DNA of 7,036 nucleotides from Comamonadaceae bacterium (GTDB lineage Bacteria; Pseudomonadota; Gammaproteobacteria; Burkholderiales; Burkholderiaceae_C), in NCBI GenBank assembly GCA_947452325.1, contig CANGCZ010000083.1:1-7036 (forward strand), written 5' to 3'. Positions 1-4,961 of the stretch are shown piece by piece. Each line of letters begins with the position of its first letter. Position 1 is the stretch's first letter. The notes under the pieces were generated by a model that did not search any database, was not told the origin of the DNA, and saw nothing but the letters and a program-made list of their open reading frames with translations. The position numbers were made by a program, and so were the translations under genes.

Positions 1-69
1 ATACAAAGAGCCGCTGGCAACTGCTGCTGCAGCGACCAGGGTTTTCAAATGAAAGCGACGGTTAAACAT
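1..69 (-). CDS. Exported protein, N-terminal fragment; probable ABC-transporter substrate-binding protein (urtA-like?)
   Basis: Only the first 23 codons are inside the window; the gene continues past the left edge. The fragment is a clear export signal: a twin-arginine-like segment NRRFHLK at residues 3-9, then a hydrophobic Ala/Val-rich stretch (TLVAAAAVASGSL). The pattern resembles Tat signals (RRx-F-L-K), with His where Phe is usual, so Sec export is also possible. The start is supported by a GGAG ribosome site at 78-81, eight bases upstream. It is transcribed away from the urease operon and has a near-consensus sigma-54 promoter at 136-152 with NtrC-like sites behind it. In Burkholderiales the gene set beside urease is often urtABCDE (urea ABC transporter), and UrtA proteins have this kind of leader. 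The urtA identity is therefore inference from context; another nitrogen-regulated binding protein would fit equally well. Confidence 0.6.
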   Translation of the reverse strand, partial: MFNRRFHLKTLVAAAAVASGSLY

Positions 70-135
70 GCGATGAACTCCAAATCAATACAAGGGTTAG
101 AAGAAACGCGCCTTGTGGGCTGCGCCACCTACCTT

Positions 136-152
136 TGCAAGCCTTGTGCCAA
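136..152 (-). promoter_or_regulatory. Sigma-54 (RpoN) promoter for the leftward exported-protein gene
   Basis: Read on the minus strand this is TTGGCACAAGGCTTGCA. It matches the sigma-54 consensus TGGCAC-N5-TTGCA at every specified position, with the invariant GG (150-149) and GC (138-137) exactly ten bases apart. The expected transcription start is near 125, leaving a leader of about 56 bases before the ATG at 69. Sigma-54 promoters need an enhancer-binding activator, and the NtrC-like sites centred at 222, 254 and 278 would lie about 97, 129 and 153 bases upstream, a normal enhancer distance. Confidence 0.85.
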
Positions 153-214
153 CCACACAAAACACCCGTCAATTCAAAATACAAACACTGAACGCTTGCT
201 TTTGGCCTCATAAC

Positions 215-229
215 GCACCAAATAAACGC
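215..229. promoter_or_regulatory. NtrC-like binding site 1 (half-site conserved)
   Basis: GCACCAAATAAACGC keeps a full left half (GCACCAAA) of an NtrC-type dyad, but its right half is poor (about 10 of 15 against GCACCAAAATGGTGC, the enteric form as I recall it). It is a direct repeat of site 2, exactly 32 bases away (about three helical turns). Confidence 0.5.
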
Positions 230-246
230 GCCTCTCATCCGCTGTC

Positions 247-261
247 GCACCAAAATAATGC
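247..261. promoter_or_regulatory. NtrC-like binding site 2 (best match)
   Basis: GCACCAAAATAATGC agrees with the NtrC-type dyad GCACCAAAATGGTGC at 13 of 15 positions. It is the best of the three copies and lies between the two divergent sigma-54 promoters, so it could serve both. Assignment to NtrC is by motif recall and context and is unproven. Confidence 0.6.
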
Positions 262-270
262 AAAACAGCG

Positions 271-285
271 ATGCCAAATTGGTGC
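271..285. promoter_or_regulatory. NtrC-like binding site 3 (inverted, half-site conserved)
   Basis: ATGCCAAATTGGTGC keeps the right half (TTGGTGC) of the NtrC-type dyad, about 11 of 15 overall; it is the inverted counterpart of the CGCACCAA half at sites 1 and 2. Its centre is 24 bases from site 2 and only about 40 bases before the predicted ureA transcription start, close to the rightward -24 element. Confidence 0.5.
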
Positions 286-291
286 GAGCCA

Positions 292-307
292 AGGCATGCC
301 ATTTGCA
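292..307 (+). promoter_or_regulatory. Sigma-54-like promoter for the urease operon
   Basis: AGGCATGCCATTTGCA has the required GG (293-294) and GC (305-306) ten bases apart and a perfect TTGCA -12 block. The -24 block is AGGCAT instead of TGGCAC (9 of 11 specified positions match overall). The predicted start is near 318, giving a leader of about 33 bases before ureA. No convincing sigma-70 -35/-10 pair was found in the intergenic region on this strand. It is weaker than the leftward promoter, so the urease operon may be less strictly RpoN-controlled. Confidence 0.55.
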
Positions 308-350
308 TCACAATCTAGGTCATTCACAGACACCGAAACAGCCCGACACC

Positions 351-653
351 ATGGAACTCACCCCCCGCGAAAAAGACAAGCTGCTGATCTTCACCGCAGC
401 ACTGCTGGCTGAACGCCGCAAAGCCAGAGGCCTGAAACTCAACTACCCGGAAGCTGTGGCCTTCATCAGCGCCGCCGTGATGGAAGGTGCCCGCGACGGC
501 AAAACAGTCGCGCAACTCATGAGCGAAGGCCGCAACATACTGACGCGCGCCGATGTGATGGACGGAATCGCCGAGATGATTCCAGACATACAAGTCGAAG
601 CCACATTTCCAGACGGCACCAAACTGGTCACCGTACATCAACCCATTGTTTAA
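351..653 (+). CDS. ureA: Urease gamma subunit UreA
   Basis: Smallest structural subunit of urease, the cytoplasmic nickel enzyme that hydrolyses urea to ammonia and carbamate; it packs with UreB and UreC into an (alpha-beta-gamma)3 particle. The product is 100 residues, the standard UreA length. It starts MELTPREKDKL and carries the family segments LNYPEAVAFISA (residues 30-41), GRNILTRADVMDGI (60-73) and QVEATFPDGTKLVTVHQPIV (81-100). The frame stays open upstream to an ATG at 258, but the family N terminus and the predicted transcription start near 318 both favour 351. There is no strong ribosome site before this ATG. It is the first gene of the rightward operon. ureD, which often precedes ureA in Burkholderiales, is absent here. 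Confidence 0.97.
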   Translation: MELTPREKDKLLIFTAALLAERRKARGLKLNYPEAVAFISAAVMEGARDGKTVAQLMSEGRNILTRADVMDGIAEMIPDIQVEATFPDGTKLVTVHQPIV

Positions 654-680
654 ATCGTTCACAGAGCAAAGGACTATTCC

Positions 681-842
681 ATGTTGAAACAATTTATCTT
701 CATCAGCTTGTACATCGCCACACAAGCCATGGCGCACCCCGGCCACGGTGAGGCATCGCCGCACTCCCACGCTTCTGATTTGTTCGGTCTGTTGGTTTTG
801 GCTGTGGTGCTGGCAGGCATTTGGTGGGAAACCCGCAAATGA
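681..842 (+). CDS. Histidine-rich exported/membrane microprotein between ureA and ureB (HupE/UreJ-like N terminus)
   Basis: A 53-residue protein with a good ribosome site (AAAGGA at 668-673, seven bases before the ATG). Its stop overlaps the ureB start as ATGA. Residues 1-18 form a signal peptide ending A-M-A. Cleavage there would leave a mature protein starting HPGHGEASPHSH (19-30), with four histidines, followed by one hydrophobic segment FGLLVLAVVLAGIWW (35-49) and a positively charged end. The HPGHG start directly after the signal resembles HupE/UreJ nickel-transport membrane proteins, but those have about six membrane spans and this has one. Inference: a membrane-anchored protein with a periplasmic histidine segment that may bind nickel for urease. 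It could also be a remnant or reduced form of UreJ. Its length makes it easy for automatic gene callers to miss. The position and translational coupling argue strongly that it is expressed; its role is not known to me. Confidence 0.8.
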   Translation: MLKQFIFISLYIATQAMAHPGHGEASPHSHASDLFGLLVLAVVLAGIWWETRK

Positions 843-1165
843 GCCGCCTGATTCCAGGCGAGATGTTCATAGACGCAGGACAGCATGCACTGAACACCGG
901 TAGACGCACGTGCACACTGCTGGTGAAAAACGCTGGCGACCGTCCTATACAAGTCGGTTCGCACTACCACTTTGCCGAAACCAACCACGGTTTGCACTTC
1001 GACCGCGAACAAGCCACCGGTATGCGATTGAACATCGCTTCAGGCACAGCTGTCCGTTTCGAACCCGGGCAAGAGCGCACGGTAGAACTGGTGGACTATG
1101 CGGGTGATAGACAGATTTACGGTTTTCGTGGCGACGTGCAAGGCGCATTGAAAGGGGCCAAGTGA
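839..1165 (+). CDS. ureB: Urease beta subunit UreB
   Basis: Second small structural subunit of urease, 108 residues (the family is about 100-110). Recognised from the N terminus MSRLIPGEMFIDAG, the hallmark GDRPIQVGSHYHFAETN (residues 33-49) and the block GTAVRFEPGQERTVELV (69-85) followed by YGFRG (94-98). The ATG at 839 matches the family start and overlaps the stop of the upstream microprotein gene by four bases. A GTGGGAA stretch at 824-830 can act as ribosome site. A TTG at 821 would add only six residues and is not needed. The 3' end shares one base with the ureC start (TGATG), so the two are translationally coupled. Confidence 0.97.
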   Translation: MSRLIPGEMFIDAGQHALNTGRRTCTLLVKNAGDRPIQVGSHYHFAETNHGLHFDREQATGMRLNIASGTAVRFEPGQERTVELVDYAGDRQIYGFRGDVQGALKGAK

Positions 1166-2910
1166 TGGCACAAATAGAAAAACGCGCTTACGCGGAAATG
1201 TATGGTCCGACCGTGGGTGACCGGGTGCGATTGGCAGACACCGATCTGATCATTGAAGTCGAAGACGACTACACCTTGCGCGCTGGCGGCTATGGCGAAG
1301 AAGTGAAATTCGGCGGCGGCAAAACCATACGCGACGGCATGGCGCAATCGCAGCGCACACGCAACGGACCTTTGGGCACAGGCGCACAAGCCGGTGGTGC
1401 CATGGACGCGGTGCTGACCAATGCGCTCATCATCGACCACTGGGGCATCGTCAAAGCCGACATCGGCATCAAAAATTCACGCATCGCCGCCATTGGCAAA
1501 GCAGGCAACCCCGACACCCAACCCGGCGTAGACATCGTCATCGGGCCGGGCACTGAAATCATTTCCTGCGAAGGCATGATAGTCACCGCCGGAGCGATTG
1601 ACACGCACATCCATTTCATTGCGCCTCAACAAATTGAAGAAGCACTTGCCAGCGGTGTCACCACCATGCTCGGCGGCGGCACGGGGCCAGCTACCGGCAC
1701 ATTCGCCACGACATGCACCCCAGGTCCTTGGAACCTGGAGCGAATGCTGCAAGCCGCAGATGCGTTTCCCATGAACTTGGGTTTTCTGGGCAAAGGCAAT
1801 GCATCGCTACCAAACGCTTTGCATGAACAAATCAACGCCGGAGCCATCGGCCTCAAACTGCATGAAGACTGGGGCACCACGCCTGCAGCGATTGACAATT
1901 GTTTGAATGTGGCCGAAGAGACCGACACCCAAGTCGCGATTCACACCGACACTTTGAATGAATCCGGTTTTGTGGAAGACACGATTGCCGCGTTCAAGGG
2001 TCGCACCATTCACACCTTTCATACCGAAGGCGCGGGCGGCGGTCATGCCCCGGATATTTTGAAAGTGGTGGGCGAAGCCAATGTGCTGCCGTCTTCCACC
2101 AACCCGACACGCCCTTACACCATCAACACTTTGGATGAACACGTGGATATGTTGATGGTGTGTCATCACTTAGACCCCTCAATCGCCGAAGACCTGGCCT
2201 TTGCCGAAAGCCGTATCCGCCGCGAAACGATTGCAGCCGAAGACATACTGCACGACCTGGGCGCGATCAGCATGTTCAGCTCCGACAGCCAGGCCATGGG
2301 CCGTGTCGGCGAAGTGATCATGCGTTGCTGGCAGACCGCGCACAAAATGAAACAACAACGCGGCCCGCTGCCTGGTGACAGCGACAGGCATGACAACGCA
2401 CGTGTCAAACGCTATGTCTCCAAACTCGCGATCAACCCGGCGATAGCGCACGGCATCAGCCACGAAGTGGGCAGCATAGAGGTCGGCAAATGGGCTGATC
2501 TGGTGTTGTGGAAACCGGCCTTCTTTGGTGTCAAACCTTTCATCATCATGAAGGGGGGCTTTATCGCCATGGCCGCCATGGGTGACCCGAACGCTTCCAT
2601 TCCCACGCCGCAACCGGTGCATTACCGTCCTATGTTCGGTGCGTTCGGCGGTGCATTGCATCGCGGTTCGCTCAGCTTTGTGTCGCAGGCCGGTCTGGCT
2701 GCAGGCGTGGGCGAGCGATTCGGTTTACACAAAACTTTGAGCGCTGTGAAAAACATACGCGGTGTGGGTAAGCGTCACATGCTGCATAACGACTACGTGC
2801 CGCGTATGGAAGTCGATGCGCAAACCTATGCGGTGCGGGCTGACGGTTTGCTGCTCACTTGTGAACCTGCGAGTGTGCTGCCCATGGCGCAACGCTATTT
2901 CCTGTTTTAA
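1165..2910 (+). CDS. ureC: Urease alpha subunit UreC (catalytic)
   Basis: Catalytic subunit holding the di-nickel site, 581 residues from the ATG at 1165. A GTG at 1162 would add one residue, but the ATG has GGGG at 1154-1157 and the family start MAQIEKRAYAEMYGPTVGDR. All active-site residues are present: nickel ligands His148 and His150 (DTHIH), the lysine to be carbamylated Lys231 (GLKLHEDWG), His260, His286 (FHTEGAGGGHAPD) and Asp374 (SSDSQAMGR), and the mobile-flap pair Cys333-His334 (MVCHHLD). Each sits exactly 14 positions later than in Klebsiella UreC. The difference comes from about four extra residues near 36-40 and about ten near 62-78, which fits the longer Burkholderiales form. 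The C terminus PMAQRYFLF is intact. Nothing suggests loss of function. Confidence 0.98.
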   Translation: MAQIEKRAYAEMYGPTVGDRVRLADTDLIIEVEDDYTLRAGGYGEEVKFGGGKTIRDGMAQSQRTRNGPLGTGAQAGGAMDAVLTNALIIDHWGIVKADIGIKNSRIAAIGKAGNPDTQPGVDIVIGPGTEIISCEGMIVTAGAIDTHIHFIAPQQIEEALASGVTTMLGGGTGPATGTFATTCTPGPWNLERMLQAADAFPMNLGFLGKGNASLPNALHEQINAGAIGLKLHEDWGTTPAAIDNCLNVAEETDTQVAIHTDTLNESGFVEDTIAAFKGRTIHTFHTEGAGGGHAPDILKVVGEANVLPSSTNPTRPYTINTLDEHVDMLMVCHHLDPSIAEDLAFAESRIRRETIAAEDILHDLGAISMFSSDSQAMGRVGEVIMRCWQTAHKMKQQRGPLPGDSDRHDNARVKRYVSKLAINPAIAHGISHEVGSIEVGKWADLVLWKPAFFGVKPFIIMKGGFIAMAAMGDPNASIPTPQPVHYRPMFGAFGGALHRGSLSFVSQAGLAAGVGERFGLHKTLSAVKNIRGVGKRHMLHNDYVPRMEVDAQTYAVRADGLLLTCEPASVLPMAQRYFLF

Positions 2911-2932
2911 CCCGCAGCCCAAAGGTGGTACC

Positions 2933-2964
2933 GTTGGTGTTTTGCTTTGCGGCATGACACCAAC
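2933..2964 (+). other. Intercistronic hairpin between ureC and ureE
   Basis: GTTGGTGT (2933-2940) pairs perfectly with ACACCAAC (2957-2964). Inside it TGC (2943-2945) can pair with GCA (2952-2954), leaving a six-base loop. It lies in the only sizeable gap of the urease operon (72 bases between the ureC stop and the ureE start). No T-run follows, so it does not look like a simple Rho-independent terminator. An mRNA-processing, stabilising or attenuating element that lowers accessory-gene output relative to ureABC is plausible but inferred. Confidence 0.5.
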
Positions 2965-2982
2965 CCGGCAACACATTGATAG

Positions 2983-3567
2983 ATGATTCATTACTCCAAA
3001 CTCATACGCCAAGGCCAAGGCCTTGCTAACGCCTTGCTCAAACGCGCCGCCAATGTCACGCTGGACTGGGACGTGCGGCAAAAAAGCCGCTTCGAAACCA
3101 CAGACTCCAACGGTCGCAGTGTGGGTGTTTTTTTGCAGCGCGGACAAGTAGTGCGTGGCGGCGATGTGCTGGTGGGTGAGGACGGTTCCTTGCTCAAGGT
3201 GCTGGCCGCGCCGCAACCGGTGTTGCGCATCACGCATTGCCCGGACCACGGCAGCTTGTTCGATTTGACGCGCGCCGCCTACCACTTGGGAAACCGGCAT
3301 GTGCCCATCGAATTGCAAGCCGATCATTTGAAAATCGAGCCCGACCATGTGCTGGCCGATATGCTGCGCGACATGCACATGACGGTGCTTGCAGTGAATG
3401 AATCCTTTGAGCCGGAAAATGGCGCTTACGGCGAACACGCCTCGCACGCCGGACACGGGCATGACCATGGCCACTCACACAATCACGGGCATGACCATGG
3501 ACCTACGCATGCAGAGCCACATGCGCATGTGCACGGCCCCGGTTGCGACCATGACCACTCGCACTGA
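2983..3567 (+). CDS. ureE: Urease accessory nickel metallochaperone UreE with histidine-rich tail
   Basis: Dimeric cytoplasmic metallochaperone that supplies nickel to the UreDFG-urease activation complex. It is 194 residues. An N-terminal peptide-binding domain (about 1-75) is followed by the metal-binding domain with RAAYHLGNRHVPIEL (97-111), whose His106 corresponds to the conserved dimer-interface nickel ligand (His96 in Klebsiella UreE). Residues 152-194 form a tail with 17 histidines in 43 positions, mostly HGHDHGH-type, plus one cysteine (Cys188); such tails bind several nickel ions. The ATG at 2983 directly follows an in-frame TAG, so no longer start is possible. No clear ribosome site precedes it. 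The tail is encoded by partly repeated DNA (3454-3500). The gene lies 72 bases after ureC and 33 bases before ureF. Confidence 0.96.
   Translation: MIHYSKLIRQGQGLANALLKRAANVTLDWDVRQKSRFETTDSNGRSVGVFLQRGQVVRGGDVLVGEDGSLLKVLAAPQPVLRITHCPDHGSLFDLTRAAYHLGNRHVPIELQADHLKIEPDHVLADMLRDMHMTVLAVNESFEPENGAYGEHASHAGHGHDHGHSHNHGHDHGPTHAEPHAHVHGPGCDHDHSH
3454..3500 (+). repeat. 17-bp direct repeat in the UreE histidine tail
   Basis: CACGGGCATGACCATGG occurs exactly at 3454-3470 and 3484-3500, thirty bases (ten codons) apart, encoding two copies of HGHDHG. The ten-codon period suggests duplication of a unit within the tail, a place where slippage could lengthen or shorten the nickel-binding stretch without breaking the frame. 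Confidence 0.85.
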
Positions 3568-3600
3568 TCAGGCGTCTCTGTCGTATCAAAAAACTTAACC

Positions 3601-4302
3601 ATGTCAACCAACACCGCGGGCCTAAACCCCGCCCACCGATTGCTGTGGTTGATGCAACTGGCCTCGCCTGCTTTGCCGGTCGGTGGTTTCTCTTACTCAG
3701 AAGGTTTGGAGGCAGCGGTTGAACACAGCTTGGTGACAGACGAACATTCAGCGCAGTTGTGGCTGATTGACCAGTTGTATCTGGTGCAGGCGCGCAGTGA
3801 ATTGCCTGTGGTCGCGCAAGCCATGATGGCCTGGCGCACCCACGACAAAGCGGCTTTACAGCGGCTCAACCAGTGGGTGATACAAACCCGCGAGACCTTT
3901 GAGATGCGTTTGCAAACCGAACAAATGGGCCGCTCTTTGCTGATCTGGCTGCGCAATCACCAAGCTGCAGATGAATCGGATATGCAGTGGTGCGAGAGCC
4001 TGCCGCCGACCTGGCCGCTGGTGTTTGCTTTGGCCTTGAACACACACGCGGTGGACACGCGCGAAGGCTTGTTGACTTGCGCCTTTGGTTGGGCGGAAAA
4101 CATGGTGCAAGCGGCCATCAAATCGGTGCCCTTGGGCCAACTCAGCGGGCAACGCATGTTGGCCGCATTGAGCGCAGAAATACCCCTTGCCGTCGAGCAA
4201 GCCTTGTCCATACCCGACAATCATCAACAATCCTTTACACCGCGCCTGGCCATTTTGTCGGCGCGTCACGAAACACAATACTCCAGACTGTTCCGATCAT
4301 GA
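3601..4302 (+). CDS. ureF: Urease accessory protein UreF
   Basis: All-helical activation protein that binds UreD and recruits UreG, gating nickel and carbon-dioxide delivery to the UreC active site. It is 233 residues, a normal length. Family hallmarks are LLWLMQLASPALPVGGFSYSEGLEAAVE (residues 14-41, all present), TREGLLTCAFGWAENMVQAA (153-172), KSVPLGQLSGQRML (174-187) and the C terminus SARHETQYSRLFRS (220-233). The start follows an A-rich leader without an evident ribosome site; upstream in the same frame is the ureE stop twelve codons earlier, so translation probably depends on reinitiation after ureE. The stop overlaps the ureG start (ATGA at 4299-4302). Confidence 0.96.
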   Translation: MSTNTAGLNPAHRLLWLMQLASPALPVGGFSYSEGLEAAVEHSLVTDEHSAQLWLIDQLYLVQARSELPVVAQAMMAWRTHDKAALQRLNQWVIQTRETFEMRLQTEQMGRSLLIWLRNHQAADESDMQWCESLPPTWPLVFALALNTHAVDTREGLLTCAFGWAENMVQAAIKSVPLGQLSGQRMLAALSAEIPLAVEQALSIPDNHQQSFTPRLAILSARHETQYSRLFRS

Positions 4303-4961
4303 GCACACCACTTCACCACATTCCCCATCGCAGCAAAAAACTTCCGCCCCTGCGCGTCGGCATCGGCGGCCCGGTAGGCTCAGGCAAAACCACTTTGCTG
4401 GAAATGCTGTGCAAAGCCATGCGCGACACATACGATTTGATTGCCATCACCAACGACATCTACACCAAAGAAGACCAGCGCTTGCTGACCATCAGCGGCG
4501 CCTTGCCTGCCGAACGCATCATGGGTGTGGAAACCGGCGGTTGCCCGCACACCGCCATCCGCGAAGACGCGTCCATCAATTTGGAAGCCATTGACCGCAT
4601 GCTGGAAAAATTCCCGAACGCCGATGTGGTGTTTGTGGAGAGCGGCGGCGACAACCTGGCTGCCACTTTCAGCCCCGAGCTGAGCGATCTGACTATTTAC
4701 GTCATCGACGTGGCCGCCGGAGAAAAGATCCCGCGCAAAGGCGGACCCGGCATCACCAAAAGCGATTTGTTCATCATCAATAAAACCGATTTGGCGCCGC
4801 ATGTCGGAGCGAACCTGGACGTGATGAAGACTGATACCGAGCGCATGCGTGCCAGCCCGCAAGGACTCAAGCCCTTCGTGATGACCAATCTGAAAACGCT
4901 GAGTGGTCTGGACACAGTAGTTAAATTCATTGAACACAAAGGCATGCTGGCTGCAGCATGA
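4299..4961 (+). CDS. ureG: Urease accessory GTPase UreG
   Basis: SIMIBI-class GTPase that uses GTP hydrolysis to load nickel into urease, working with UreE as nickel donor and UreF/UreD as partners. It is 220 residues from the ATG at 4299. Visible motifs are the P-loop GPVGSGKT (residues 24-31), the nickel-binding CPH motif (82-84, in ETGGCPHTAIREDAS), VESGGDN (113-119) and the NKTD guanine-specificity motif (161-164). The open frame runs upstream through ureF, but the overlapping ATGA with ureF and the family start support 4299. The N terminus before the P-loop has three histidines (6, 7, 10), a common small extension. The stop overlaps the next gene as ATGA. Confidence 0.97.
   Translation: MSTPLHHIPHRSKKLPPLRVGIGGPVGSGKTTLLEMLCKAMRDTYDLIAITNDIYTKEDQRLLTISGALPAERIMGVETGGCPHTAIREDASINLEAIDRMLEKFPNADVVFVESGGDNLAATFSPELSDLTIYVIDVAAGEKIPRKGGPGITKSDLFIINKTDLAPHVGANLDVMKTDTERMRASPQGLKPFVMTNLKTLSGLDTVVKFIEHKGMLAAA

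Noticed and set aside
153..213. IHF site expected between the leftward sigma-54 promoter and the NtrC-like sites
   Set aside because: The stretch is A-rich, but I could not find a convincing WATCAA-N4-TTR match on either strand.
258..350. A 31-residue N-terminal extension of UreA
   Set aside because: UreA family proteins start at the MELTPREK position and are about 100 residues; the extension would run through NtrC-like and sigma-54 elements, upstream of the predicted transcription start.
324..770. A 148-codon minus-strand frame over ureA and the microprotein gene
   Set aside because: Antisense to ureA and no family resemblance; the plus-strand genes have ribosome sites and coupling that explain the region.
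2725..3474. A 249-codon open frame on the minus strand across ureC/ureE
   Set aside because: Antisense to two well-conserved genes, with no recognisable domain, ribosome site or promoter; the high-G+C codon pattern of the real genes keeps the opposite frame open.
3987..4299. N-terminal extension of UreG through the ureF region
   Set aside because: It translates ureF out of frame; the ATGA overlap and family length fix the start at 4299.
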